A stretch of 64,000 nucleotides of DNA from an uncultured Pelagibacteraceae bacterium (GTDB lineage: Bacteria > Pseudomonadota > Alphaproteobacteria > Pelagibacterales > Pelagibacteraceae). Below, one piece after another: positions 26,312 to 36,495 of the stretch (positions are counted from its first letter, which is position 1; each line of letters opens with the position of its first letter). The translations under genes and the position numbers were made by a program. Under the pieces are notes generated by a model, which saw nothing but the letters and a program-made list of their open reading frames with translations, was not told the origin of the DNA and searched no databases. The stretch spans positions 1 to 64,000 of the forward strand of contig CACJVT010000004.1 in assembly GCA_902596925.1 (NCBI GenBank), written 5' to 3'.

Positions 26312-26687
26312 ATTTATTTATAAAATTATTAAGAAGAATTACAACAATAACACCTAATAAATTTCCAAATAAATCAGACCATTGAAAAGTTCTTTCAGGT
26401 ATAAATAGGTGAAAAATTTCAAGTGTGATAGAGAGAAAAATTAAATATAATAGTAATAAGATAATTTTCTTGGAATTAGCAAAAGTTAAAAAACCAATAA
26501 TTGAAATTAATACAAATACATAAAAATGATTTGATGATATAACAAAATCTGGTGTTATTTGAGGTTGTATGCTTTTATTGTCATAAATTATCCAGCCTAA
26601 TAGACTTCCAGGATATAGATATAAAATAATTAAAAGGACATTAATTATATAAAATATTACTTTATATGTAGAAAAAAATTTTAACAT
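26292..26687 (-). CDS. VanZ-like family membrane protein
   Basis: A 131-residue protein with about four hydrophobic segments. The pattern FLSITLEIFHLFIPERTFQWSDLFGNLLGV near 80-110 is the VanZ-like family signature (E-x-x-x-x-x-P-x-R-x-x-x-x-x-D-x-x-x-N-x-x-G). VanZ-like proteins have no established function outside glycopeptide tolerance clusters. It is the first gene of a pair with the transglycosylase-like lipoprotein, which suggests a cell-envelope role. Confidence 0.8.
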   Translation of the reverse strand: MLKFFSTYKVIFYIINVLLIILYLYPGSLLGWIIYDNKSIQPQITPDFVISSNHFYVFVLISIIGFLTFANSKKIILLLLYLIFLSITLEIFHLFIPERTFQWSDLFGNLLGVIVVILLNNFINKYGRFKK

Positions 26688-26731
26688 TTAGTTAAATGAT
26701 TTTTTTATAAATAATTTTTAGATATGACAAG

Positions 26732-27445
26732 ATGAGTTTTTTGATATTAGTAAGACATGGTCAGAGTATTTGGAATCTTGAGAAAAGATTCACCGGTTGG
26801 GTTGATGTAGATCTTACAGATCAAGGTAAAATAGAAGCTGAGAAGGCTGGTTTGCTTATTAAAAATCAAAATATAAATATAGATTTTTATTATTCCTCAT
26901 TTCAAATGAGGGCAAACCATACTCTTAAAATAATACAAAAAGTATTAAAATCAAAAAAGGATTATGTAAGAGCATGGCAGCTAAACGAAAGACACTATGG
27001 TGAGCTTACTGGGTTGAATAAAATTGAGACTGCAAAAAAAATTGGTGAAGATAAAGTTTTTGAATTTCGAAGATCTTGGGATATCAAACCTGGAAAACTA
27101 AGTAGAGAAAGCTCTTATCATCCACTAAATATTGAAACATATGAGAAATTACCCAAAGAGCTCATTCCTGACACAGAGTCTTTAAAAGATACATACAACA
27201 GAGTTTTAGAGTATTTCAAAATAGAAATACAACCTAAACTAATAGATAAAAATATATTAATTACAGCTCATGGAAACTCCATAAGAGCTTTATGTAAATA
27301 TCTACTCAATTTAGATAACAATCAAATCACAAGTTTAGAAATTCCAACAGGAAATCCCTTAATAATCAATTTCGATGAAAATTTGAAAATAAATGAATGT
27401 AAATATCTAGATAAAGAGAGATCTAAGAACCTTTTAGTTTTTTAA
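26732..27445 (+). CDS. gpmA: 2,3-bisphosphoglycerate-dependent phosphoglycerate mutase
   Basis: A 237-residue glycolytic/gluconeogenic enzyme that interconverts 3- and 2-phosphoglycerate. The phospho-His motif LVRHGQSIWN is at 6-15 with His9, Glu86 is in LNERHYGEL, and the second catalytic His is in TAHGNSIRAL. FTGWVDVDLTDQG at 20-32 is the family signature of dPGM. It overlaps the 3' end of the convergent murU-like gene by 23 bases. Confidence 0.95.
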   Translation: MSFLILVRHGQSIWNLEKRFTGWVDVDLTDQGKIEAEKAGLLIKNQNINIDFYYSSFQMRANHTLKIIQKVLKSKKDYVRAWQLNERHYGELTGLNKIETAKKIGEDKVFEFRRSWDIKPGKLSRESSYHPLNIETYEKLPKELIPDTESLKDTYNRVLEYFKIEIQPKLIDKNILITAHGNSIRALCKYLLNLDNNQITSLEIPTGNPLIINFDENLKINECKYLDKERSKNLLVF

Positions 27446-28112
27446 AAATTTCTAAGTTCGTTAAATGGTGAAATTTATTGATGCTCTCAAATCCATTTAA
27501 CTGTTGTTTCATTAATAATTTATTCCAAATTTTAGCAATTGAGAAGTTTTCTACTTCATATTCATTAAATAAGTTTTTATTCAAAATTTGACAACCAGTA
27601 TATATAAAGTTTTTTTCAAAACTTTGTTTAATTATATTATCTTCTAAATCAAAATCGCCCTTTAGATTATTATCAAAACTTAGTTTTTTATTAACTAATA
27701 AAAGAATGTTATTTAATTTATTTTGAAAATAATATTTTTGCATATCATTAATTTCACTCACATGATTTTCATTCCAAATAGTGTCAGGATTAAAAACAAA
27801 AAAATCTTCACAATCTGAGTGGTTGATCAAATTTAAAATTCCTCCACCAGTATCTAAGATTTCTTTACCGTCCTCTATAATTTTTATTTTTACTGAAAAA
27901 TTTTTATTTTTAAAAAAGTCAATAATTTGGTCACTTAAATAAAAAGTATTTAGAAAAATATTTTCGACTTTCAATTTTATAACGGTATTAATACAATCCT
28001 CTAAAATTGTTTGATTTTTGATTTGAAGTAATGGTTTGGGTTTTTCAAGTGTTAAAGGATTTAGTCTTTTGCCAAATCCAGCGCAGAGAATAAAAGCGTT
28101 ATTAATTTTCAT
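27423..28112 (-). CDS. murU: MurU-like nucleotidyltransferase
   Basis: A 229-residue sugar-nucleotidyltransferase. The nucleotide-binding loop AFILCAGFGKRLNPLT spans 6-21, with KPKPLL following, and DTGGGILN near 80-87 and FVFNPDTIW near 99-107 hold the metal-binding residues. In the cell-wall recycling route described in Pseudomonas, MurU makes UDP-MurNAc from MurNAc-1-phosphate made by AmgK. Here the two genes overlap by 4 bases and lie behind tsaE, the same order as in many Alphaproteobacteria. A mannose-1-phosphate guanylyltransferase role is the alternative. Confidence 0.85.
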   Translation of the reverse strand: MKINNAFILCAGFGKRLNPLTLEKPKPLLQIKNQTILEDCINTVIKLKVENIFLNTFYLSDQIIDFFKNKNFSVKIKIIEDGKEILDTGGGILNLINHSDCEDFFVFNPDTIWNENHVSEINDMQKYYFQNKLNNILLLVNKKLSFDNNLKGDFDLEDNIIKQSFEKNFIYTGCQILNKNLFNEYEVENFSIAKIWNKLLMKQQLNGFESINKFHHLTNLEIFKKLKGS

Positions 28113-29047
28113 AAATTTTTTTTAAAATTATTATTTAGTAATTTTTTTAAATCTAAGAAAATTTCATTTTCATTGATTCTTAAAGAAATCAATTCCCACG
28201 CATAAGGTATTAATTTAAGATAATCCTTTTTTTTATCTCGGATTGCCAGACGTGTAAATATTCCAATTATTTTCAGGTTTCTTAAAATAGATAAAATTTC
28301 AAAATCATTTTTTATTTTTTTCTTATCAATTTTTTTTTGATTACCTATATAAAAATTAAAAATCTTTTTTTTTAGAACTTTTGAGGTTCTTAATCTTACA
28401 TCATCTACTAAAGAAGCTAAATCATAAGCTCTATTTCCTATTAGAGCATCTTGACTATCAATTACACCTATTCTGTTATTAACAAGCATTAAATTTGATA
28501 CATGAAAATCCCTATGAACAAATACATTTTTTTTCATCTTAAGACATGAAGATAAAGTTTTAATTATTTTTTTAAACTTTTTATTAAAGTCTTGTCTCTT
28601 ATTTTTTGACAAATTTTTTTTCACATACCACTCACAAAATAAATTAGCTTCCTGAATTAATATCTCATTTTTATAATCAGGTATTCGATAATATTTATTT
28701 CTAAAATTTCTTATTTTTTTATCTTTAATTGACTGTATTTGATTAAGCAATTTTATTACATCTTTAAAATATAATAATTTTTTATTTTTACTTTTCTTTA
28801 AAATTTGAAAAATTGTCTTATTTCCAAAATCCTCAACCTCAATATAATTATTCTTATAATTCTCTTGATACAATCTTGGAGCTAGAACTTTGTTTTTATT
28901 TAAAATCCTGCTAATTGCATCATAAACAAGAAGATTTTTAAATTTGTCCTTTTTTGCTTGAATAACAATAGAATTACCATAATTGGATTTTTTTCTAAAA
29001 AATTTTCTATTTGAAGCGTCTCCTTTTAATTTTTTAAGATTTTGCAT
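28109..29047 (-). CDS. amgK: AmgK-like aminoglycoside phosphotransferase family kinase
   Basis: A 312-residue APH-family kinase. The N-terminus LKGDASNRKFFR at 7-18 is the AmgK-type nucleotide loop, the catalytic loop is VHRDFHVSN at 177-185, and Asp197 in VIDSQDA is the metal ligand. AmgK phosphorylates MurNAc (and GlcNAc) at C1 as the first step of anomeric cell-wall sugar recycling. It is placed between tsaE and murU on the minus strand. The sequence is unusually Lys-rich. Confidence 0.85.
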   Translation of the reverse strand: MQNLKKLKGDASNRKFFRKKSNYGNSIVIQAKKDKFKNLLVYDAISRILNKNKVLAPRLYQENYKNNYIEVEDFGNKTIFQILKKSKNKKLLYFKDVIKLLNQIQSIKDKKIRNFRNKYYRIPDYKNEILIQEANLFCEWYVKKNLSKNKRQDFNKKFKKIIKTLSSCLKMKKNVFVHRDFHVSNLMLVNNRIGVIDSQDALIGNRAYDLASLVDDVRLRTSKVLKKKIFNFYIGNQKKIDKKKIKNDFEILSILRNLKIIGIFTRLAIRDKKKDYLKLIPYAWELISLRINENEIFLDLKKLLNNNFKKNL

Positions 29048-29057
29048 TTATCTATAA

Positions 29058-29513
29058 TTACAAATTTAAACCCTTAATTTTTAATATTCGTTTCTTGTAA
29101 TCATTTCCATATTCAAAATTTAATTCTATCAAATTTTTTGGTTTTGGTTTTATTTTTTGTGGCCATTCAATTAATGTAATAGCATTAGTAATATCATCAA
29201 ATAATCCTAGATTGTGAATTTCATCTAAACTATTTATTCTAAATAAATCATAATGATTAATTTTGATTTGTTTAATTTGATACTCATTTAATAAATTGAA
29301 TGTAGGACTTGTTACTTCAGTTATTTTAAGTCCATTTTGTTTTTGAAAATTGTTGATTAAATATCTAATAAAAGTAGTTTTTCCGACACCCATCTCACCC
29401 ACAAGAAAAACTACATGTCCTAATTTCAATTTCTTTGAAATCTTCTCAGCTAATTCCTCTGTTTTTTTTTCTGAAGATAAATTGATAAAATCACTTTTAG
29501 TAGCGATAGGCAT
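29058..29513 (-). CDS. tsaE: tRNA threonylcarbamoyladenosine biosynthesis ATPase TsaE
   Basis: A 151-residue P-loop ATPase needed for t6A modification at position 37 of tRNAs. The Walker A motif GEMGVGKTT is at 39-47, [11 protein letters not shown] near 88-98 and HYDLFRI near 106-112 follow, and LIEWPQ is the C-terminal family feature. It overlaps the ahcY stop by 17 bases, so it is translated from the same transcript. Confidence 0.95.
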   Translation of the reverse strand: MPIATKSDFINLSSEKKTEELAEKISKKLKLGHVVFLVGEMGVGKTTFIRYLINNFQKQNGLKITEVTSPTFNLLNEYQIKQIKINHYDLFRINSLDEIHNLGLFDDITNAITLIEWPQKIKPKPKNLIELNFEYGNDYKKRILKIKGLNL

Positions 29514-30783
29514 TAGGTTTGAAAGGTCCCTCTACCCCTACACTGATATAATCTGCTTGATCTTTAGAAAGTTTAGTTAATTTAGCACCAACTTTTTTAA
29601 GATGAAGTGTAGCTACTTTCTCATCTAAATGTTTTGGTAAAACATAAACTTTGTTTTCATAATTTTTATGATTATTCCATAGTTCTATTTGAGCAATAAC
29701 TTGATTTGTGAAAGAAGCGCTCATTACAAAACTTGGATGCCCTGTAGCACAACCTAAATTTACTAATCTACCCTCTGCCAATAAAATTATTCTTTTTTTG
29801 CTAGGTAGTTCAATTTCATGTACTTGGGGTTTTACTTCAGTCCATTTGTAATTTTTCAAAGCTTCAACCTGGATTTCATTATCGAAATGTCCAATATTAC
29901 ATAAGATTGCTCTATCCTTCATATCTCTCATATGGTCAGCTGTAACAATATCCTTATTACCAGTCGCAGTTACAACTATATCTGCTTTACTAATTGCTTC
30001 ATCCATTAAAACAACTTCGTAACCTTCCATTGCAGCTTGCAATGCGCATATTGGATCTGCTTCGGTAACCAACACACGAGCCCCACTCTGCCTTAATGAT
30101 GCAGCACTTCCTTTCCCAACATCACCAAAGCCTGCAACAATTGCAATTTTTCCTGACATCATTACATCAGTGGCTCTTCTTATTCCATCAACTAAACTTT
30201 CTCTACACCCATATAAGTTATCAAATTTTGATTTGGTAACAGAATCATTCACATTTATTGCTGGAACCAACAAAGAATTTTCTTTTTCCATTTTATTCAA
30301 AGCTTTTATCCCTGTAGTTGTCTCTTCCGAAACTCCTTTAACATCTTTTAATAAATCTTTATATTCATTGTGCATCATTGCCGTTAAATCCCCACCATCA
30401 TCTAAAAGCATATTAGGTTTCCAACTTTTCTTGCCTTCAATGGTTTGTTTTATACACCAAACATATTCCTCCTCTGTTTCTCCCTTCCACGCATAAACTG
30501 GAATACCAGCTTTTGCTATTGCTGCTGCTGCATGGTCTTGAGTAGAAAAAATGTTACAAGATGACCATCTTACTTCTGCACCTAAATCTACTAAGGTTTC
30601 AATTAATACTGCTGTTTGTATTGTCATATGCAAACAACCTATAATTTTTGCACCTTTTAAAGGAGATTTTCCAGCATACTCCTCCCTTAAAGCCATAAGT
30701 CCTGGCATTTCACTTTCAGCAATCGAAATTTCTTTTCGTCCAAATTCTGCTTGTGATAAATCTCTTACTTTATAATCTTCCAT
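29497..30783 (-). CDS. ahcY: Adenosylhomocysteinase
   Basis: A 428-residue enzyme that hydrolyses S-adenosylhomocysteine to adenosine and homocysteine, clearing the product of methyl transfer. The NAD-binding motif AGFGDVGKG is at 217-225, catalytic Lys and Asn are in [12 protein letters not shown] near 178-189, and [11 protein letters not shown] with the end [10 protein letters not shown] is standard. It lacks the roughly 40-residue insertion found in some alphaproteobacterial forms. Upstream is chvG with a 45-base gap and downstream tsaE overlaps it. Confidence 0.97.
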   Translation of the reverse strand: MEDYKVRDLSQAEFGRKEISIAESEMPGLMALREEYAGKSPLKGAKIIGCLHMTIQTAVLIETLVDLGAEVRWSSCNIFSTQDHAAAAIAKAGIPVYAWKGETEEEYVWCIKQTIEGKKSWKPNMLLDDGGDLTAMMHNEYKDLLKDVKGVSEETTTGIKALNKMEKENSLLVPAINVNDSVTKSKFDNLYGCRESLVDGIRRATDVMMSGKIAIVAGFGDVGKGSAASLRQSGARVLVTEADPICALQAAMEGYEVVLMDEAISKADIVVTATGNKDIVTADHMRDMKDRAILCNIGHFDNEIQVEALKNYKWTEVKPQVHEIELPSKKRIILLAEGRLVNLGCATGHPSFVMSASFTNQVIAQIELWNNHKNYENKVYVLPKHLDEKVATLHLKKVGAKLTKLSKDQADYISVGVEGPFKPNAYRY

Positions 30784-30828
30784 CGTGGCTCTTCTAACAA
30801 TTAAAAATTAATTAATCAATAAAACTCT

Positions 30829-32370
30829 TTAAACTTTTGGAAATTCTATTTCCATACTCGCTCCTTTTTTATCTTGTCTATTAGTTGCTTTGATTGTGGC
30901 ATTATGTAAATCAACTAAATTTTTTACTATATTTAACCCTAGACCAGAATGCTGTCCAAATTTATCTGGTCTGTTACTGTAGAATCTTTTAAATATTTTA
31001 TTCGTGTCTTTTTCTTTAAAACCTTGTCCCTCATCTAATATCTTTATGTATACTTTATTATCCTCTGATTTCGAAACTTGCACAATTACATCTTTATTAT
31101 CATCACTAAAAGAAATCGCATTATCTAAAAGGTTTGCGATGATTTGTTCAATTCTGTTTTCGATTCCATAAATTAAATATCTATTTTTACCATCATTTTT
31201 ATAAGAAATATTAATCCCTCTTTTTACTTTATAAATATTATTAAAATCATCTACTACTGACTTAATTATTGGCTCAATGTCTATTTTTTTTATTTTTTCT
31301 TTACTTAATGCAACTTCATCTTTTAACATTTGTGAGTAATCAGTAATCAATCTTTCAATTCTTTGTACATCATGGCTTAAGATATTAATCAATTTAAGTC
31401 TCTGTTCAGTGTCTTGTGCATCATGTAAAATTTCTGATGCACTTTTTAATGATGCCAATGGATTACGTATTTCATGTACAAGATCAGTTGAAAAATTTTC
31501 TGCATGTGAAATTCTTTTTTGTAATTCTAAAGTCATATCATCCAAAGAATTAGAGAGTAAACCAAGTTCATCATTTCTTAATTTTAATGTATCTATATTT
31601 GTTTTTTTTGTGTCTTTATTTTTTATGATTTTGGTATAACTGACTAAATTTTTAATTGGTTTTAAAAAATATCTATTTAAAACAAACGAAAAAATCAATA
31701 TTACAATACCAACTGCAATTGCAGTCCTGATTACAAAAGATTTTCTTTCATCTATGGCAGCTTTTATATCATTGGCATTTTCTGTTATTGCTAAATATCC
31801 TATGTTTTCTCCATCCTTCATCACGTTTTTGATGGTAGTCAATTTAAATTTATTAAATTCTTCCTCAGTAAATGTAAAAGGGATTCCAAAATTTTTAGAA
31901 GTTGCATAATTTAATAGAACATCATTCAAAGATACATTATTTTCATTTCCAATATCTATATTTTTTTCTTCAGTGATTTTTTTTGTTGTTGTTGAGTCCA
32001 ATACTTCTAACTCAATTGTATCCAACCTTTGTGAAAACGATCTTGGATCTAAATCTAATGTATCAGTATCTCCTATTAGATTGAGTTTATTATCAAAAAA
32101 TATTACCCTATCCAAGTTCTGAAAAAGAAATCTTGTTGAAAACAAAAATTTTCTAATATCTTCTTCAATAAATTTTACATTTAATCTTGTTAAATTATCA
32201 ATTGTATTATTGATTACCTCGATATGATTTGAGGATTTTTTTTTGATTAAATTTGGTTGGACATTTTTTAAATAAATGAATGTGAACAGACCTATTATTG
32301 TAAAAAAAATAGAATTTATGAATAAAAATTTTTTTAAAATTGATAAGTTTTTAAGAAAAGTGCTGAGCAT
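30829..32370 (-). CDS. chvG: Sensor histidine kinase, ChvG-like
   Basis: A 513-residue inner-membrane kinase. Membrane segments at about 15-33 and 213-231 flank a periplasmic sensor domain of about 180 residues. A HAMP linker follows, then the dimerisation box with phosphate-accepting His299 in HEIRNPLASLKSASE. The ATPase domain has N- and G-box residues LLDNAISFS and DEGQGFKE, HSGLGLNIVKNL. The family (ChvG/ExoS/BvrS) controls envelope and acid or host responses in Alphaproteobacteria. It directly follows chvI, the stop and start meeting at 32370. Confidence 0.92.
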   Translation of the reverse strand: MLSTFLKNLSILKKFLFINSIFFTIIGLFTFIYLKNVQPNLIKKKSSNHIEVINNTIDNLTRLNVKFIEEDIRKFLFSTRFLFQNLDRVIFFDNKLNLIGDTDTLDLDPRSFSQRLDTIELEVLDSTTTKKITEEKNIDIGNENNVSLNDVLLNYATSKNFGIPFTFTEEEFNKFKLTTIKNVMKDGENIGYLAITENANDIKAAIDERKSFVIRTAIAVGIVILIFSFVLNRYFLKPIKNLVSYTKIIKNKDTKKTNIDTLKLRNDELGLLSNSLDDMTLELQKRISHAENFSTDLVHEIRNPLASLKSASEILHDAQDTEQRLKLINILSHDVQRIERLITDYSQMLKDEVALSKEKIKKIDIEPIIKSVVDDFNNIYKVKRGINISYKNDGKNRYLIYGIENRIEQIIANLLDNAISFSDDNKDVIVQVSKSEDNKVYIKILDEGQGFKEKDTNKIFKRFYSNRPDKFGQHSGLGLNIVKNLVDLHNATIKATNRQDKKGASMEIEFPKV

Positions 32371-33077
32371 TAACTAACATTCCATCTATATCCGCTTCCA
32401 TATCTGGTTTCTATAGCTGAAAATTCAGGATCAACTTTTTTAAATTTTTTTCTAATTCTTTTAACGTGACTATCAATTGTTCTATCCTCAATATCTGTAT
32501 CTTCTCTATAAGCTATATCCATTAATTGAGCTCTCTCTTTAATAATTCCTGGTCTTTTGGCTAGCTCTTTTACAAGTAAAAATTCTGTGGTAGTCAATTT
32601 ATCAGGTAATTGTTTCCCATTCCACTCGCACTCTAATTGAGAAGGATCCAGTTTTAATTTTCCATGTGATATAATGCTTTTATTTTCTTCTAAGGTTTCC
32701 TTGGAGTCTTTTTTTCTAAGTTGCACTCTAATTCTTTCAATTAAAACTTTAATTGAAAAACCACCTGATTTTTTTACAAAATCATCAGCACCTAATTTTA
32801 GTCCTAGTAATTCATCAATTTCATCATCTTTAGAAGTTAGAAATATAACTGGTAATGAGGTTTTTTTTCTCAATTTCTTGAGCAATTCCTCACCATCCAT
32901 TTTTGGCATTTTTATATCAACAATAGCTAAATCTGGTGGTGTCCTAGTTAATCCAATTAATGCACTCTCTCCATCAATGTAAGTCTGAACTTTAAACCCT
33001 TCTTTTTCAAGAGCAATACTTAAGCTAGTTAAAATATTTCTATCATCATCTACTAAAGCAATAGTTTGTTTTTGCAT
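32370..33077 (-). CDS. chvI: Response regulator, ChvI-like (OmpR family)
   Basis: A 235-residue DNA-binding response regulator. The receiver domain has acidic pocket VDDD at 9-12, phosphate-accepting Asp54 in VDIKMPKMDG, and Lys in FVKKSGG. The C-terminal winged helix is OmpR-type, with ERAQLMDIAY and DRTIDSHVKRIRKKF. It precedes chvG with a 1-base overlap. Its order chvI-chvG-ahcY fits the alphaproteobacterial layout except that hprK and PTS genes between chvG and ahcY are missing. Confidence 0.93.
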   Translation of the reverse strand: MQKQTIALVDDDRNILTSLSIALEKEGFKVQTYIDGESALIGLTRTPPDLAIVDIKMPKMDGEELLKKLRKKTSLPVIFLTSKDDEIDELLGLKLGADDFVKKSGGFSIKVLIERIRVQLRKKDSKETLEENKSIISHGKLKLDPSQLECEWNGKQLPDKLTTTEFLLVKELAKRPGIIKERAQLMDIAYREDTDIEDRTIDSHVKRIRKKFKKVDPEFSAIETRYGSGYRWNVS

Positions 33078-33122
33078 ACTTAATTATAAAAATACTAAAT
33101 TGTTCTAATTTGGGCAAATAAA

Positions 33123-35897
33123 TTAATGTAATGTACCCCAATTTTCTCCAGTGTTTAAATCTACTGTAAGAGGTATTGAAAATGAATGTTGATCACTCTT
33201 AGCAACGCTAGACATTTCATCAATTATTACTTTGGATATTTTTTTTACTTCACTTTTGGGACTCTCAAAAATTAGTTCATCATGGATTTGAAGTAACATC
33301 TTTGTTTTATTTAGTTTTTGCTCCTTTAATTTTTTATCAATTCTTATCATTGCTAATCTCATTATTTCAGCAGCAGACCCTTGTATTGGAGCATTAATTG
33401 CTGCACGTTCTTGAAAGTTTCTCACATTATAATTTTTATCATTTATATTTATAAAGTGAGATCTTCTTCCGAAAATATTACTTACGTAACCACTTTTTCT
33501 ACAAAATTTAATCGTTCGATCCATATAAACTTTTATTTCAGGGAACTTTGAGAAATACGAATTTAGAAATTCTTCAGCTTCAAAATTAGAGACATTTATT
33601 TGCTTCGCCAAACCATACTGAGAAATTCCATAGATTATTCCAAAGTTTATTGCTTTGGCCTTTCTTCTTTGGTCTTGATTTACCTTATCAATATCAATAG
33701 AAAAAATTTGGCTAGCAGTAAGAGAGTGTATATCTTCATTATTTTTAAAAGCTTTTTTTAATTCTTTAACATCAGCCAAATCAGCTAAAATTCTCATTTC
33801 AATTTGATTATAGTCTGCAGAAATCAAAATATTATCCTTCTCGGCAATAAAAGCTTTACGAATATCTCTGCCATCTTCTGATTTAATTGGAATATTTTGC
33901 AAGTTAGGATCACTTGAAGCTAATCGTCCTGTAGTCGTTGCTGCTAATAAAAAAGAAGTATGAACTTTTTTTGTATCGGGATTAATATGTTCAGGTAATG
34001 AGTCTGAATAAGTATTTTTTAGTTTTGAAACTTGCCGCCAGTCTAAGACTAATTGTGGAAATTTATGACCTTTAAAAGCAAGATCTTCTAACACTGTGGC
34101 ACTTGTTGCAAAGCTTCCCTTTTTGGTTTTTTTTAAGTCTGCAATCTTAAGATCATTATATAAAATTTCACCCAGTTGTTTTGGAGAAGCAATATTAAAC
34201 TCTTTCTTAGAGAGTTTAAAAACTTCTTTCTGAATTTTTTCAATCTTTTTTTCAAATTTGGTAGATAATGTTTTGAGAAACTTTTTATCAACTTTAATAC
34301 CCTGTATTTCCATATCAGCTAAAATTCTAAGTAATGGCTTTTCAAAAATTTCATAAATATTAATCATTTTTTCTTCTTTCAAACTTTTATAGAATTTTTT
34401 ATATAGTCTATAAGTTATGTCAGCGTCCTCAGCGGCATAATCTTTTGCTTTTTCTAAATCGACTTCACTAAAATTTATCTGTTTCTTTCCAGAACCAACT
34501 AATTCTTTGAATTTTATTGTTTTATGATTCAGATGAATTTCAGATAACGTATCCATATTGTGTCTATTTTTTCCAGCATCTAGCACATAAGACATGAGCA
34601 TGGTATCCTCCATAGCTGATAGCGTTATCCCGTGATTGAAAAATACAATAAAATCAAATTTAATGTTCTGACCTATTTTTTTGATACTTGGATCTTCAAG
34701 TAAAGGTTTTAATTTTTTAAGCACTATGTCTTTATCAATGCATTTTTTTGAATTATGTCCTATTGGTATATAACAAGCTTTTCCAATCTTAGAGCTCAAA
34801 GATACTCCAACTAAATCTGCTTGATGAGGATCTAAAGAATTTGTTTCTGTATCAACTGCAACTTCTCCTATTTCCTCTGCTTCCTTAATCCATGCATCAA
34901 TTTTACTGTGCTCTGTTATTAAAAAATAATTTTTCTTATCAATTTCAACTTTTTTTTCCTTTATCTGAACATCCTTTTTTTCACCATTAAAATCTGGTTC
35001 CCCATAAGCAGAAATGGCAGAGCTAAGTAACCTATTAAACTCCATTTCTCTTAGAAATTTATAAAGTTTATCTTTATCAATTCTTTTTAATTCAAAATCA
35101 TTGAGTTTCATTTCAATTGGAGCATCGTGCTTTAATGTTACTAATTTTTTACTAATTAAAGCTTTATCTTTGTTGTTTAATAAAGTCTCTCTTCTCTTAT
35201 TTTGTTTGATTTCATCTGCCGATTTTAAAAGTGTCTCTAAATCGCCATACTTATTAATCAATTCTGCTGCAGTTTTTACACCAATACCGGGAACGCCAGG
35301 AACATTATCACTGCTATCCCCAGCTAGAGCCTGAACATCTATGACTTTATCTGGATCTACTCCAAATTTATTTTTTACATCCTCATTAGAGATGAACTTA
35401 TTTTTCATTGGATCAAAAATACGAACATCTTTTCTATACAATTGCATCAAATCTTTATCTGATGAAACTATTGTTACCTTTGCTCCTTTTTTTAAAATCT
35501 GATCAACATAAGTTGCTATTAAATCATCTGCTTCATAATTAACTAATTCAACAGAGGGTAAATTAAAGGCTAAAACTGATTTTCTTATATATTCAAATTG
35601 TGGTGCCAAGTCATCTGGTGCCTCAGATCGATTGGCTTTGTAATCACTATAGATTTCATTTCTAAAAGTCTTTCTCGCTGAGTCAAAAATAACAGCAAAA
35701 TGAGTTGGTTTCTGTAGATTTTCATTTGATTTTGAATCTTCAAGAAGTTTAAATAACATGCTGCAAAAACCACTTACTGCTCCAGTCGGTAATCCATCAC
35801 TTTTTCGAGTTAATGGTGGTAAGGCATAATAAGCTCTAAATATATAACCTGATCCATCAATTAGATAAAAATGATCTGTTTTTTGAATCTTATTCAT
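33123..35897 (-). CDS. polA: DNA polymerase I
   Basis: A 924-residue polymerase with all three domains. The 5'-3' exonuclease (1 to about 290) has DGSGYIFRAYYA and GDSSDNVPGVPGIGVKTA. The 3'-5' exonuclease (about 320-500) keeps the acidic motif VDTETNSLD, so proofreading is probably active. The polymerase domain ends with motif A LISADYNQIEMRILA, motif B RRKAKAINFGIIYGIS and motif C QIHDELIFES. It functions in Okazaki-fragment maturation and repair. It is separated from chvI by 45 bases and divergent from bioY. Confidence 0.97.
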   Translation of the reverse strand: MNKIQKTDHFYLIDGSGYIFRAYYALPPLTRKSDGLPTGAVSGFCSMLFKLLEDSKSNENLQKPTHFAVIFDSARKTFRNEIYSDYKANRSEAPDDLAPQFEYIRKSVLAFNLPSVELVNYEADDLIATYVDQILKKGAKVTIVSSDKDLMQLYRKDVRIFDPMKNKFISNEDVKNKFGVDPDKVIDVQALAGDSSDNVPGVPGIGVKTAAELINKYGDLETLLKSADEIKQNKRRETLLNNKDKALISKKLVTLKHDAPIEMKLNDFELKRIDKDKLYKFLREMEFNRLLSSAISAYGEPDFNGEKKDVQIKEKKVEIDKKNYFLITEHSKIDAWIKEAEEIGEVAVDTETNSLDPHQADLVGVSLSSKIGKACYIPIGHNSKKCIDKDIVLKKLKPLLEDPSIKKIGQNIKFDFIVFFNHGITLSAMEDTMLMSYVLDAGKNRHNMDTLSEIHLNHKTIKFKELVGSGKKQINFSEVDLEKAKDYAAEDADITYRLYKKFYKSLKEEKMINIYEIFEKPLLRILADMEIQGIKVDKKFLKTLSTKFEKKIEKIQKEVFKLSKKEFNIASPKQLGEILYNDLKIADLKKTKKGSFATSATVLEDLAFKGHKFPQLVLDWRQVSKLKNTYSDSLPEHINPDTKKVHTSFLLAATTTGRLASSDPNLQNIPIKSEDGRDIRKAFIAEKDNILISADYNQIEMRILADLADVKELKKAFKNNEDIHSLTASQIFSIDIDKVNQDQRRKAKAINFGIIYGISQYGLAKQINVSNFEAEEFLNSYFSKFPEIKVYMDRTIKFCRKSGYVSNIFGRRSHFININDKNYNVRNFQERAAINAPIQGSAAEIMRLAMIRIDKKLKEQKLNKTKMLLQIHDELIFESPKSEVKKISKVIIDEMSSVAKSDQHSFSIPLTVDLNTGENWGTLH

Positions 35898-35943
35898 TAA
35901 AATTTAATATAGATTAAAGATAAAAATAAGAGTATTATTTTTT

Positions 35944-36495
35944 ATGGAACTTATAAAGCAAAATACTCAAAACCAGCTTGTAAAATCATTATTAGTTATC
36001 TTTATAGGTTCAATAATTCTTACAATTTCCGCCAAAATCAAGATACCTTTTTATCCAGTTCCAATGACTATGCAAACATTCATAGTTTTATTTTTAGGTA
36101 TTAGCTTCGGATATAAAATAGCTCTAGCCACTGTAAGTTTATACTTATTAGAAGGTATATTGGGTTTACCAGTATTTTCTAATTCTCCTGAAAGAGGAAT
36201 TGGTTTGGCTTATTTCACAGGTCCAACAATGGGGTATTTAATTGGATTTCTATCAGCGTGTTTTTTAGCCTCATTCATAAAAAATGATGATAATTATTTT
36301 TTAATTTTTTTTAAATTAATATTTTCAGTTTCAACAATTTATATACTAGGTATTCTGTGGCTAGGTACATTAATTGGTTGGGATAAACCTATTTTAAAAT
36401 TAGGTGTATTACCTTTTTTAGTTGCTGAAATTTTCAAAATTTGTCTACTTACTTTAATAGCAAAAAAAATTATTAAATTTAGAAAATTTATTTAG
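35944..36495 (+). CDS. bioY: Biotin transporter substrate-binding component BioY
   Basis: A 183-residue membrane protein with about six hydrophobic segments. The motif IPFYPVPMTMQTF near 39-51 and the GL-YFTGPTMGYLIGF region near 85-99 are hallmarks of BioY, the biotin-binding S component of ECF transporters. No bioM/bioN ATPase or T component is next to it; solitary BioY can work alone or share a module. It is monocistronic and overlaps the convergent regA gene by 8 bases. Confidence 0.92.
   Translation: MELIKQNTQNQLVKSLLVIFIGSIILTISAKIKIPFYPVPMTMQTFIVLFLGISFGYKIALATVSLYLLEGILGLPVFSNSPERGIGLAYFTGPTMGYLIGFLSACFLASFIKNDDNYFLIFFKLIFSVSTIYILGILWLGTLIGWDKPILKLGVLPFLVAEIFKICLLTLIAKKIIKFRKFI

Noticed and set aside
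30784..30828. SAH riboswitch before ahcY
   Set aside because: The gap is only 45 bases and AT-rich; no SAH aptamer elements are visible.
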